From assembly GCF_019973735.1 (NCBI RefSeq), contig NZ_AP024463.1, positions 2,666,001-2,730,000 on the forward strand: DNA of 64,000 nucleotides, written 5' to 3'. This document shows positions 27,871-35,679 of the stretch, in pieces. The notes beneath the pieces were generated by a model. The model saw nothing but the letters and a program-made list of their open reading frames with translations. It made no database searches and was not told the DNA's origin. Positions within the stretch are counted from its first letter, which is position 1, and each line of letters opens with the position of its first letter. Source of the stretch: Arachnia rubra. Lineage in GTDB: Bacteria; Actinomycetota; Actinomycetes; Propionibacteriales; Propionibacteriaceae. The position numbers and the translations under genes are program-made.

Positions 27871-28837
27871 ATAGTACAGATTTTACCTCACATGTTCGAA
27901 TAAACTCAGGTTTTTCACCACTGTCCACGAAACGCCGGGCACTCCAAACGTCCAGGTTGCATGCGACCTGACAGGACGGCTCGCCTTCATCTCCGACCCG
28001 ATGCCCGGCCGCACCCATGACGCACACGCACTCAAAGAAACCGGCCTACTCGACCACATCACCACCGGGCAACTCATCGGCGACAAAGGATACATCGGAC
28101 TCGGCATGATCACCCCCATCCGAACCCAACCGAAACAACAACACACAGAAGAAGAAAAAAGGTTCAACAAGTCAGTAAACGCGATACGCTACATGATCGA
28201 ACGAGTCATCGCCAACCTCAAAACCTGGAGAATTCTCCACACCGACTACCGCAGACCCTTCACAACATTCCCAGAAACAATCACCACAGTAGCCGCACTC
28301 GAATTCTACAGAAACACATTCTGACTAAGCCTCTTAGTAAGGATCTCAGGCGAGAATCCAAGAAGGAAGCCAATCCGAGTTCCCGACTCCCAGTCAGACT
28401 CGACGCGATGAGTCTTGAGCGGGTCACCGAAGTAGTCACGGGCAAGCTGTCCAAATAAATGTCCTACTGTCGGCCTTTTGACGGATTTGGGAATCCCGAA
28501 GAGGCTAGAGAGTTCGCGCTTCCAGTCATCAATGCTAGTCGCAGATCCATCGATATATACCTTCGTTTGCGGCGATACTGGCCTTTGTACGCAGCTAGGC
28601 TTTGCGGCTCCGTCTAGTTCAAGTTCGGCTCAGAACGAATGCTTGGCTAACAGATCAGCTTTGAGACTGTCGTTGATACTCCCCCCGAGAACATAGCGCA
28701 GGATTCTGATGAAACTCGTCTTTCCCGCACCATTCCGACTGTCTCCCGACGTGGATTCAGTCGTCTTATCTGCGAGCAGGATGTTCATCCCGTCGTGAAA
28801 TTGCAATTGTTTGAAGCGTGCGTCGGATGAGCCAAGC

Positions 28838-29092
28838 TTATGCAGAAACATCAGACCTCACCAACTGCCCAGACTTATTCCAGGAAACTGCGTTAATCGC
28901 GAACAGCATGGACAAGGCAAATGCAAACCAATCGAAGGTAATCTTGGCGTCTCCGCTAGCCTCACCTGAGCTTTTCGAGAATCGTTCCCAGAGCCCCGAG
29001 ACGGTTGCCGGAGAGTCCAATAGTGAGATGATGTTCGCTCCAACAGTTAGCAAAGCTCGCTGAGGCTCGATGCCTTTAGTGGGAAGCAACAT
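28838..29092 (-). CDS. ABC-three-component system middle component
   Basis: The 84-residue protein begins MLLPTKGIEPQRALLTVGAN at ATG 29092 and includes TVSGLWERFSKSS and ITFDWFAFALSMLFAINAVS. A short protein of this type (opening PTKG-I-P-RALL, then an LW-x-x-F segment) between an effector gene and a DUF2326 ATPase gene is the hallmark of ABC-3C middle components. It overlaps the effector 3' end by 17 bases and the ATPase start by 14, a compact operon. It is the only part of the system without a visible lesion. Confidence 0.75.
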   Translation of the reverse strand: MLLPTKGIEPQRALLTVGANIISLLDSPATVSGLWERFSKSSGEASGDAKITFDWFAFALSMLFAINAVSWNKSGQLVRSDVSA

Positions 29093-30117
29093 CGTGCAGC
29101 TCATCCCTATCGTGCTCGACAGGCGGTTCTTCGAAAATATCACATGAATCAAAGAAGTATGCCGTGACGGCATATACGGCGTTAGCCCTTTTCGTGGACA
29201 GATCAAAGTCTTGGCCGCCAAGCGCCCCATAGATTCGACGAACAATCTCACGTACATCCTGCGTAGCCTGCCGGGCTTCTTGGTAGATGACGCGGAAGCG
29301 TTGAGCTTTCTCGTCGCGCAACTCAGGGTTCGCTTGTTCGGAAAACCATTTGTCAATGCGCGACGAGAGCAGTCTCCCTGCGTAGAACTCCGCTCTTGTA
29401 GTTTCGGGGAGGTTATTGAATTCTATCTTGGTTGAGGGAACTGGACGGATGGATTCGATGTGATCGGGGCCAGCCCCATCTATATCCTCCAGGGAGAGGA
29501 TCAAATGCACAAGATCGGCGAGCTCCACGTTCTGTGCGTGTGGGACGCCTGGAATGACTTCATCTAGCTGCGCTAGGGTCAGTTTATTAACAGCCTTCCA
29601 CCACAGATCATCGGCCTTCCAGGAGGCTTATTCACAGACAGCGTGGCGGCCAGTAAAATCCCTAGTCAGGACGCACTTGAGGAAGGCTGTGAATAAGCCT
29701 CCAGATCTCGATTAAGATGGGACGTTGACTGCCCGGCGCATGCTGCGCCCGCAGAGCCAGAACACTCTTAGTTGGCATCGGACCAAAGGGAGCGTTGGTT
29801 ACAAAACGCCAGGTTGAGAAGCTCTTCCAACTAGCGGTTCCTCTGGCGAAGTCAGACTCCAGCTGATCTTTGGTTTTCTGGTCAATGCCGGTTGTGGCGC
29901 GCTATCCATAACAGGCGTACAGGATCGACCCACTGTCAGCAAGCCCATCACAGCCGCCGTCGCCGTGCCTTCCCATCGGTGTTGGGTTCAGATAGTCGAC
30001 ATGGAGACGCTTCAAGACCGCCATAGCATAGTCCTCGAAAACGTCGCCGGAAGCGAGACACCGCTGGTCATGCATTGCTCGGTACCAGCTCTTCCATGCC
30101 GAGTCGATCATGGACAC
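29076..30117 (-). pseudogene. ABC-3C system effector with nuclease-like N-terminus, disrupted
   Basis: GTG 30117 (or ATG 30111; AGGGG upstream) starts MIDSAWKSWYRAMHDQRCLA. The segment FEDYAMAVLKRLHVDYLNPT followed by GRHGDGGCDGLADSGSILYA resembles a restriction-endonuclease-like fold, with a D-G-G-x-D-G metal-site pattern. An in-frame TAG (29902-29904) follows CYG, then the frame continues uninterrupted: TGIDQKTKDQLESDFARG, GPMPTKSVLALRAQHAPG, ILIEIW. There a 79-bp MITE is inserted; after it, KADDLWWKAVNKLTLAQLDE to the ABC-3C C-terminal domain (ELADLVHLILSLEDIDGAG, FYAGRLLSSRIDKWFSEQAN) ends at 29076. Removing the MITE restores the frame. CAG to TAG by one C-to-T change would explain the stop. 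Confidence 0.72.
29623..29701. mobile_element. 79-bp MITE with IS5-like ends
   Basis: Perfect 15-bp terminal inverted repeats (GAGGCTTATTCACAG and complement) and a 3-bp duplication CAG on both sides (29620-29622, 29702-29704). The outer 12 bases are identical to those of IS5-like copies 1 and 2, so those transposases could move it. It contains no ORF. Confidence 0.85.
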
Positions 30118-30437
30118 GATCCCCTCTCACAGATGATTCGCGTATGTGGCCAGAACAGTGTCGCGGTAACGGGGTTGCGCCACCCTGTCAGCCCAGTTTA
30201 GCTGTCCACCTCGACCTCAGTCCCACCCGCTCGGTTCCTGCTGCCGCTCGTCAACGGCCTCTTCAGGGAGTGTCGAACGCTTGGCAGTCGCACAGATCTC
30301 GGCTCAGAGTTCAAGCTGGCGGTCCACCCACTGTCAGGCTCCCTCCAGTCATTCTCGACACCAGTATGAGGCAGCTTCCGGAGAGCGATCGCGGCGCGGA
30401 CTCGGTCGAGCTTCTGCGCGGATGACCGAGTCTTCAG
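30118..30437. other. Intergenic region, probably decayed
   Basis: About 320 bases between the start of the ABC-3C effector and the ParE remnant. No frame has codon bias, a ribosome site or recognisable motifs. Confidence 0.5.
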
Positions 30438-30717
30438 TCATGAAGCCGGCGCTGCCAGTAGCGGGGCTGCGGCAGTGGTGCGGTAGTAGAGCACCCGGTA
30501 CGGGAATACGCGCACGCTGGCTCTTCGCACAACGGGCAGCTCCTCCCAGCCGGGGAACACGGGCGAGGCATCAGGCCAGTCGAGAATATGCTGTTCCGTG
30601 GTGCGGATCTCGGTGAGGAAATCAGCACCGAGCGATGCACGTTACTGTTTCGTACCGCTCGGCTGCTCCTAGGAGTTCAGCAGCTGCCTCGGGGGGAACA
30701 CGGAGCGCGAGTGTCAC
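30438..30717 (-). pseudogene. RelE/ParE-family toxin, frameshifted
   Basis: GTG 30717 overlaps the antitoxin stop as GTGA. The first frame gives VTLALRVPPEAAAELLGAAE and RYET, then is lost; after a 1-base shift near 30645-30650 the second frame reads RASLGADFLTEIRTTEQHIL, then ELPVVRRASVRVFPYRVLYY and ends at 30438. Joined, they make a typical ParE toxin of about 93 residues. An extra base in the GTAACG segment is the simplest cause. Confidence 0.72.
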
Positions 30718-30965
30718 TTGCGCATCGCGGCGAGCTTGGCACGGATCTGTGCATGAACCTCGCCCGCGTCGAGTAGTTCGACTTTGCCTGATTCGATGTC
30801 GTCGATACAACAGCGCAGTTCTGAGCGCCATGCCGCATCACTCTCGGCCTGATCCTCGACCATATGATCGTCTTCGTCGAGGCTGCAGATGCCACGGTGC
30901 AATGCCGCAACGCGGTCATGATGATCAAGCGAGCGCAAGGTCCCCTCGACCTCAGCCGCATTCAT
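30714..30965 (-). CDS. Addiction-module antitoxin (TIGR02574-like)
   Basis: About 83 residues from ATG 30965 (ATG 30971 also possible): MNAAEVEGTLRSLDHHDRVA, then the family pattern of an acidic middle followed by WRSELRCCIDDIESGKVELL and DAGEVHAQIRAKL. Antitoxins of this type are helical proteins encoded just before a ParE/RelE toxin, as here. It would neutralise a toxin that is now frameshifted, so its present role is unclear. No clear ribosome site was seen. Confidence 0.72.
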   Translation of the reverse strand: MNAAEVEGTLRSLDHHDRVAALHRGICSLDEDDHMVEDQAESDAAWRSELRCCIDDIESGKVELLDAGEVHAQIRAKLAAMRK

Positions 30966-31155
30966 AGACATGACCCAAGCGTACGCCGCAGCGCCGACAA
31001 TACGTAGGGACGTTTTCCGCAATCTCCGTGGGGCTCGGCAGTCTCATCCCCGACCCGGTAACGTATAACGGCGTCTGGCACGTACTCGGCAGGGATGAGA
31101 ACGTATCGTTGCTGATCGTGCTGTTTGTGCATGATGCGCTGATTCGCAGCTGCAG

Positions 31156-31228
31156 TGGAGCTAAGGGGATTCGAACCCCTGACCTTCTCATTGCGAACGA
31201 GACGCGCTACCAACTGCGCCATAGCCCC
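31156..31228 (-). tRNA. tRNA-Ala(CGC)
   Basis: Reverse strand folds as a full cloverleaf: acceptor GGGGCTA with TAGCTCC, D arm GGCGCAGTTGGTAGCGC, anticodon stem TCTCG/TGAGA with loop TTCGCAA giving anticodon CGC, and T arm GGGGTTCGAATCCCC. CCA is not encoded. The 3' end faces the decayed island at lower coordinates. Confidence 0.95.
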
Positions 31229-31275
31229 AGGTACCGGATGATGTTAGCACCGCTGTCAGGCCCAGTGCCAACCCG

Positions 31276-32058
31276 TCATTCGCCGACGGCCCTGGGCCTC
31301 TGGACGAGCTCCTCGGGGGGTTCCCAGTCGGCGGGGGCAGCGCGCCGCGGAGCCACTGGACGATCGGCAGGGGTGTCGGCGGTGGGGATGATGATGGTGT
31401 TGTTGACCGGTGCGGACAGATCGATGGTGCGCACGCTCCGGGGCACGAGAGGCTTGGAGACGTAGGTGGGCGTGATCACGGGGATCGGCTCCCACAGCGG
31501 ACCCGACTTCTCCGGCGCGGTCAGGTCGACGGAGAACTCGTGGGAGGTTTCCTCCTCCTCGATGGCCTTCATCATGGACGTCGACTCGCCGTCGACGTAG
31601 CCGGCTTTGACCTTTGCCGCGCGCTCGTCGAAGCGGCGGTGCATCTTCTTGACCCCGACCCGCGCGGAAATCAGGAACGCACCCAGGGCGACGATGGGGA
31701 TCGCCACCGACCAGCCGGGCACGATGTCGAACAGGCAGAGCACGAGGCATAGGAGGGTCATCACCCCGAGCGCCGTGACCACACGCCGCCGCCGCATAGC
31801 GGCCTCCCGCGCCATCAGGCGTAGCTCGGTGAGCTCCGCTCTGCGGGTCAGCGGCGTGGAGACCTCGACTGGCGAGTCCTCCTCGTCGTCGTACTCGTTG
31901 ACGTTCCCGCGCAGGATCCGCATGGAGCCGGAGAAACGCTCGACGGGGTCTCCGTCGAGGACATCAACGTCGTCTTTATGAACCGACAACCAGGGCAGGC
32001 CGAAGGCCAGGACGGCCAAGACCAACACACTGATGACAATTCCCGCGAGCACGATCAC
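31276..32058 (-). CDS. GlpR/SepX-like divisome membrane protein
   Basis: The 260-residue protein has an N-terminal membrane segment (MIVLAGIVISVLVLAVLAFG), a cytoplasmic stretch with an acidic patch (VNEYDDEEDSPVEVS) and a basic one (MAREAAMRRRRVV), two adjacent membrane helices (residues about 95-140) and a long disordered tail ending in proline-rich and acidic residues. This architecture and its place 70 bases from a MoeA/gephyrin-like gene match actinobacterial GlpR (Rv0996-like) or SepX, which link the gephyrin-like protein Glp and FtsZ to cell division. Assignment rests on topology and gene order. Confidence 0.72.
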   Translation of the reverse strand: MIVLAGIVISVLVLAVLAFGLPWLSVHKDDVDVLDGDPVERFSGSMRILRGNVNEYDDEEDSPVEVSTPLTRRAELTELRLMAREAAMRRRRVVTALGVMTLLCLVLCLFDIVPGWSVAIPIVALGAFLISARVGVKKMHRRFDERAAKVKAGYVDGESTSMMKAIEEEETSHEFSVDLTAPEKSGPLWEPIPVITPTYVSKPLVPRSVRTIDLSAPVNNTIIIPTADTPADRPVAPRRAAPADWEPPEELVQRPRAVGE

Positions 32059-32127
32059 ACGTTAAACAACAGCGGCGTAATTTTCTTCTGCGGCGCGCCG
32101 TAATTTTCCCGGGAACCTGAAAAAACC

Positions 32128-33414
32128 TCAGGATTCGTCCAGGAGCCAGCACTGGACCGCCTCCCCCGGACGCACCAGCTCGGTGTCCTCGTCCAGGACG
32201 ATCAGGGCGTTCGCGCGCCCCAGCTCGGCCATGGCGAAAGGGTCGCTGACCCGGCTGGCGGTGCGGAGCCGCCCGTCATCGATCACCTCAGCGCGCAGCA
32301 GGTGTCGCTGACCCCAGATCGAGCGCATCGTCGTCCTGGCTATTGCCCTGACTGTCTTTCGGTGCACGTCCGCTCCTGTGAGGCGCTTCAGCAGGGGCCA
32401 CACGAACACCTGGAAGGACACGTAGGCGGACACGGGATTGCCCGGCAGCATGACCATCGGGACACGTTCATCGCCGATCAGCCCGAAGGTCTGGGTGCGT
32501 CCCGGTGACATCGCCACCTCGACGGCGTCAACCAGCCCCATCTCCGACATGGCCTCGGCCACGGCCTCGTATTCCTCGCGGCGTCCGCCGGTGGTGGAGA
32601 TGACAAGGTCGGCGCGGATCAGCTGGTCGGTGATCGCCTGTTTGAGCTCGTGTTTGTCACTGGAGTGCACGGCGACCCGGAACACCGTCGCCCCGGCGGC
32701 CCGCGCGGCGGCTGAGATCAGGAATGAGTTGGCGTCCGTGGCCTCGCCGTAGCCGACGTCCTCCCCCGGCTCCACCAGGTCGGCTCCGGAGCTGACCACA
32801 ACCACGCGGGGCTTCGGTCGCACCAGGACCTTGTCGATACCGGCTGCCGCCAGCATCCCAACGCTGCGGTCAGTGAGCACATCACCCTCGGAGAGCAGCC
32901 GGTCGCCGACCGCGAGATGCTCGCCCGCGGCCCTCAGATATTCACCCTCTGAGACCTCTTTGACGAGCTCGATGCGATCGCCGTCGACGTTCGCGAAGGG
33001 GTAGGGCAGGACAGCCGTCGTGCCGCGGGGAACCACCTCGCCGACGTCGACGGGAACAGCCTGGCCGACCCCGAGATGCTCGGTGCCGACAGCCAGCTGG
33101 AGCGACCCCACCGGCTGGCCTTCCTCCCACAGGTCGGAGGCGCGCACCGCGTAGCCCGCCACTTTGCTCGTCGAGTTCTGCGGCACATTGATCATGGAGT
33201 CGATGTCCTCACAGATCACCTGCCCCCAGGCCTCCAGCACCGACATGCCGAAGGGTTTGAGGGGCTCGACGAGCTCCAGCAGATAGTCGACGTGATCCTG
33301 GACACGGCGCAGGCCGTTAGAGTCCGGCTCAGGCGGTGGCGGCAGGGACGGGGCAGGGGCCTCCTCGATCGAGGGTTCCTCTTCCACTTGCCTTCTGCGA
33401 CCGAAAAGCGCCAT
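32128..33414 (-). CDS. MoeA/gephyrin-like protein with degenerate active site (Glp-like)
   Basis: From ATG 33414 (MALFGRRRQVEEEPSIEEAP) the protein has 428 residues: a proline-rich N-terminal extension absent from most MoeA, then the MoeA fold. The molybdenum-cofactor site is altered. Where MoeA reads P-G-F-D-N-S-A-M-D-G-Y-A, this reads PQNSTSKVAGYA, lacking both aspartates; where MoeA has GGVSVGEADY this has TTGGRREEYEA. LPGNPVSAYV is kept. In corynebacteria a gephyrin-like Glp paired with membrane receptor GlpR acts in division; the adjacent GlpR-like gene supports that role here rather than cofactor synthesis. The start is 18 bases from the divergent cyclo-ligase start. Confidence 0.78.
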   Translation of the reverse strand: MALFGRRRQVEEEPSIEEAPAPSLPPPPEPDSNGLRRVQDHVDYLLELVEPLKPFGMSVLEAWGQVICEDIDSMINVPQNSTSKVAGYAVRASDLWEEGQPVGSLQLAVGTEHLGVGQAVPVDVGEVVPRGTTAVLPYPFANVDGDRIELVKEVSEGEYLRAAGEHLAVGDRLLSEGDVLTDRSVGMLAAAGIDKVLVRPKPRVVVVSSGADLVEPGEDVGYGEATDANSFLISAAARAAGATVFRVAVHSSDKHELKQAITDQLIRADLVISTTGGRREEYEAVAEAMSEMGLVDAVEVAMSPGRTQTFGLIGDERVPMVMLPGNPVSAYVSFQVFVWPLLKRLTGADVHRKTVRAIARTTMRSIWGQRHLLRAEVIDDGRLRTASRVSDPFAMAELGRANALIVLDEDTELVRPGEAVQCWLLDES

Positions 33415-33419
33415 GTTTC

Positions 33420-33426
33420 TACGATA
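33420..33426. promoter_or_regulatory. Symmetrical -10 element for two divergent leaderless genes
   Basis: TACGATA reads TACGAT on the plus strand and TATCGT on the minus strand, each exactly 6 bases before an ATG (33432 plus, 33414 minus). That spacing fits leaderless transcripts starting at the ATG in both directions. No ribosome site precedes either ATG. Not experimentally shown. Confidence 0.5.
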
Positions 33427-33431
33427 GGCCA

Positions 33432-34007
33432 ATGGAATTCACACATGAGAAGGGCGCGCTGCGGGAAACCATCACAGCGCGCCGCAGGGCCCTGGAAGAA
33501 CCCGACTGGCAGAAAAACGACGAAACCCGTTGCGAGACGCTGTTGGGGCAGCTTGGAACCCCAGGGGTGATCGCTCTATACGCCTCCAGAAAACAGGAGC
33601 CCGGCACCCTTATCGCCATTCGGCGACTCCTGGAGCTGGGCTGGCAGGTCCTGCTGCCCAAGCTCTCCAAGGAGCCGGACTGGGCCTGGGCCACCGGCGA
33701 GCTGCGTCCTGGCTGGGCGGGTATTCCCGAACCCACCGACCAGGGGCTGGGAATCGGCTCCCTGGCCCTGGCCGACGTGATAGTGGTGCCCTGCCTGGCG
33801 GTCTCCCGCGACGGCACGCGGCTGGGCATGGGAGGTGGCTGGTACGACCGGGCCCTCCACCACCGCCGGCCCGGAACCCCGGTGTGGGCGCTGGCGAACT
33901 CCGATGAGGTGCTTCCGCGCCTACCCCATGAACCGCATGATCTTCCCGTGGATGCGGTGATCACCGAGGATGGATTCACCCGTCTTGGGGCAGGGAGCGT
34001 ATCCTGA
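33432..34007 (+). CDS. 5-formyltetrahydrofolate cyclo-ligase
   Basis: The 191-residue enzyme begins MEFTHEKGALRETITARRRA and has ATP- and folate-site segments: IALYASRKQEPGTLIAIRRL, then the family signature VVPCLAVSRDGTRLGMGGGWYDR (within 33780-33850). It converts 5-formyl-THF to methenyl-THF using ATP. ATG 33432 is chosen because homology begins here; it is divergent from the MoeA-like gene and followed 31 bases later by the zinc-ribbon gene. Confidence 0.9.
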   Translation: MEFTHEKGALRETITARRRALEEPDWQKNDETRCETLLGQLGTPGVIALYASRKQEPGTLIAIRRLLELGWQVLLPKLSKEPDWAWATGELRPGWAGIPEPTDQGLGIGSLALADVIVVPCLAVSRDGTRLGMGGGWYDRALHHRRPGTPVWALANSDEVLPRLPHEPHDLPVDAVITEDGFTRLGAGSVS

Positions 34008-34038
34008 TTCGCGTTTGTCCATCGAAGCGGGAGCGTGA

Positions 34039-34347
34039 ATGCCCACCTATCAGTACCGTTGCACGGCATGCGGCGAGGAGCTTGAGGCCGTCCAGAAGTT
34101 CTCCGACCCTGCTCTGACCACCTGCACGGCGTGCGGTGGCGACCTACGGAAGGTCTACAGCGCGGTCGGCGTGGTGTTCAAGGGCTCCGGTTTCTATGCG
34201 ACAGATTCCCGCAAGTCGAAGTCCGCCCCAGCGTCGGATTCCTCCAAAGAGTCCTCCTCCAAGACGGATTCAAAGTCCACGACAGGTTCGGCTTCCACCC
34301 CCGCCAAGTCCAACAAGTCCAAGGAGGCCTCCAAGGCAGCGTCCTGA
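34039..34347 (+). CDS. FmdB-family zinc-ribbon protein
   Basis: The 102-residue protein starts MPTYQYRCTACGEELEAVQK and has two CxxC pairs (CTAC, then CTACGGDLRKVYS) forming a zinc ribbon, followed by a serine/lysine-rich disordered tail. The small FmdB-like family is widespread in actinobacteria and usually encoded near the cyclo-ligase; its function is unknown, possibly regulatory or ribosome-linked. Confidence 0.85.
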   Translation: MPTYQYRCTACGEELEAVQKFSDPALTTCTACGGDLRKVYSAVGVVFKGSGFYATDSRKSKSAPASDSSKESSSKTDSKSTTGSASTPAKSNKSKEASKAAS

Positions 34348-34411
34348 GGGAACACCACAGCCGCTCTGTGGAAAAGTGCCCACGGGGGCTGGCATTGCCC
34401 ATAAAGAGGGC

Positions 34412-35026
34412 GTGGAGAGTTTCTTTCAGCGCCTGAGGCGCTTCGTGAGCTGGCACCGCCGGGCCATCGCCGCTCTGTTGGCGGGCCTGGGTGCCTTCGC
34501 ATTGGTGACGCACCTGTCCCCGAGAGGTCAGGACCAGGTGCCCGTGGTGGCTCTGGCCCGGTCCGTGGCTGCTGGGGGTGTCCTCAGGAGCGATGACCTG
34601 AAGGTCACGCACCTGCCTTCCGGCACGCTTCCCGAGCACAGCTTCAAGGATCCCGGGGAGCTGGTCGGCCAAACCCTCGGGTTCGGCCTGGAGACAGGTA
34701 CCGTGCTGCAGCCAGGGATGCTGGCCGCCACACCGTCGCTGGCTGAGGGCCGCGCGCTGGTCCCGATCCTCATCCGCGACAATTCGCTGAGGACGCTGCT
34801 GTCCCCCGGCACCCCCGTCACGCTGGTGCTCGCCGACTCCGGTGAGGTGGTCGCCACCGATGCCCGGGTCTCATCCATGCCCAGCGCTTCAGAGGGCACC
34901 CTGTTGAATCCAGGCGGAGGGGCAAAGCCCCTCATCCTGGTGGATGTGCCAGCCGGAATTGGGCCCGAGGTCTCAGCGCTGGGACAGCAGGGAAAACTGA
35001 CAGTGATCCTCGGGAACGGGTCTTGA
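34412..35026 (+). CDS. Membrane-anchored SAF-domain protein
   Basis: The frame gives a cytoplasmic basic start (FQRLRRFVSWHRR), one membrane helix (AIAALLAGLGAFALVTHL) and an external SAF domain: VPVVALARSVAAGGVLRSDD, then TVLQPGMLA, PVTLVLADSGEVVATDARVS. SAF domains occur in CpaB/RcpC pilus proteins and FlgA, but no pilus or flagellar genes are here. GTG 34412 (204 residues) has AGAGGG directly before it, unusually close; GTG 34445, with GAGG 6-7 bases upstream, is an alternative. Part of the conserved block with the zinc ribbon and MscL genes. Confidence 0.78.
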   Translation: MESFFQRLRRFVSWHRRAIAALLAGLGAFALVTHLSPRGQDQVPVVALARSVAAGGVLRSDDLKVTHLPSGTLPEHSFKDPGELVGQTLGFGLETGTVLQPGMLAATPSLAEGRALVPILIRDNSLRTLLSPGTPVTLVLADSGEVVATDARVSSMPSASEGTLLNPGGGAKPLILVDVPAGIGPEVSALGQQGKLTVILGNGS

Positions 35027-35251
35027 TGTGTTTAGGGATCTCGCGCACATCCACATTTGGCATCTTTCACGTCATCCGATTGGCCAGAATTTACTCCAAT
35101 GAGCCATTTGGAGACCGAGAAGCTGGCCTCTCCCGCCACGATATGCATAGAGTGACTCCGGTCCCTGAAACAGGGCTACCCGGACCTGAATCCCCAGGTT
35201 CCGGGCCGCTCCCCGGCCCGTCGAGTGGCCGGAGCACAGAAGGAATGCAGG

Positions 35252-35617
35252 ATGAAGGGCTTCAAAGAATTCATAATGCGCGGCAATCTCGTCGAGCTTG
35301 CCGTCGCAGTCATCATCGGTACCGTGTTCTCTGCGGTGGTCAAAGAGTTCACCGCCATTCTCATGGGCTTCATCGGTAAGATCGGCGGCCAGCCGGACTT
35401 CTCTGCAGTGACCCTGTTCGACGTCAATGTCGGTCTGTTCATCAATGCGGTGATCACCTTGCTGATCACCTCCGCGGTCGTCTACTTCTGCGTTGTGAAG
35501 CCGTACAACATGCTGCGTGACCGCTACTTCCCGAAGAAGGACGAGGAGCCCGCAGGCCCCAGCTCCGAGGAGCTCCTCACCGAGATCCGCGATCTCCTGA
35601 GGACCCGCAACTACTGA
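35252..35617 (+). CDS. mscL: Large-conductance mechanosensitive channel MscL
   Basis: The 121-residue protein has the MscL pattern: short N-terminal helix MKGFKEFIMRGNLVELAVAV, pore helix VIIGTVFSAVVKEFTA, external loop, second membrane helix INAVITLLITSAVVYFCVV and a charged C-terminal helix ending EELLTEIRDLLRT. It opens under membrane tension to release solutes. ATG 35252 was preferred to the upstream 35225 codon because homology begins here and GGAATGCAGG precedes it. Confidence 0.94.
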   Translation: MKGFKEFIMRGNLVELAVAVIIGTVFSAVVKEFTAILMGFIGKIGGQPDFSAVTLFDVNVGLFINAVITLLITSAVVYFCVVKPYNMLRDRYFPKKDEEPAGPSSEELLTEIRDLLRTRNY

Positions 35618-35679
35618 TCAGGAGACAGACAACTCCACGACGAGCCGCTCCGCTGGGCCAACGAGCTTCGGCGAGCCCA

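Larger units (their letters stand above)
25755..27946 (-). mobile_element. IS3-family element with an IS5-like copy inserted
   Basis: Imperfect terminal repeats: left TGGAGTGC followed by TTTTGTGGACACTACTGAAAAA, right complement of TGGAGTGCC with TTTCGTGGACAGTGGTGAAAAA. Flanking AAC at 25752-25754 and 27947-27949 is the 3-bp target duplication. Without copy 2 the element is about 1.3 kb, normal for IS3. Confidence 0.85.
25368..28324 (+). pseudogene. Transposase of the second IS5-like element, split by IS3
   Basis: The first part (from ATG 25368, or TTG 25356) has the N-terminal helix-turn-helix SIADQFHVSQKTISRTI and catalytic LIVDGTLLPTWSW. It breaks after HKTTGVN at 25754. The second part resumes in frame at 27950 with VQVACDLTGRLAFISDPMPG, then GDKGYIGLGM and MIERVIANLKTWR. 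The AAC duplicated at the join is the IS3 target, so removing the insertion restores one intact transposase of about 260 residues. Confidence 0.85.
25239..28333 (+). mobile_element. Second IS5-like element, interrupted by nested insertions
   Basis: Ends GAGGCTTAGTCAGAAT and its complement, flanked by the 3-bp duplication TTA (25236-25238 and 28334-28336). Its own sequence is 25239-25754 plus 27950-28333, about 0.9 kb, and the rest is an IS3-family element with another IS5-like copy inside it. Its repeat differs from copies 1 and 2 by a G for T, so it is a related but separate element. Confidence 0.85.
24469..28851 (-). pseudogene. ABC-3C system ATPase with DUF2326 domain, disrupted
   Basis: The N-terminal piece (28334-28851) begins MFLHKLGSSDARFKQLQFHD and has Walker A SGDSRNGAGKTSFIRIL. 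An in-frame TGA (28630-28632) follows KHSF; the frame then continues with no shift (IDDWKRELSSLFGIP, LFGQLARDYFGD, GFSPEIL) to the IS insertion at 28333. Beyond the IS the DUF2326 part resumes (24469-25238) with EKNRKALNKAISDGTLGAIA and a long coiled coil, until IS copy 1 removes the C-terminus, including the later ATPase motifs. TTA at both IS flanks shows a simple insertion. The TGA could come from CGA by one C-to-T change. In intact ABC-3C systems this ATPase works with a middle component and an effector in phage defence; here it is dead. Confidence 0.85.

Noticed and set aside
28838..29356. 172-residue ORF containing the middle component
   Set aside because: The first half is antisense-type composition; the family protein begins at ATG 29092.
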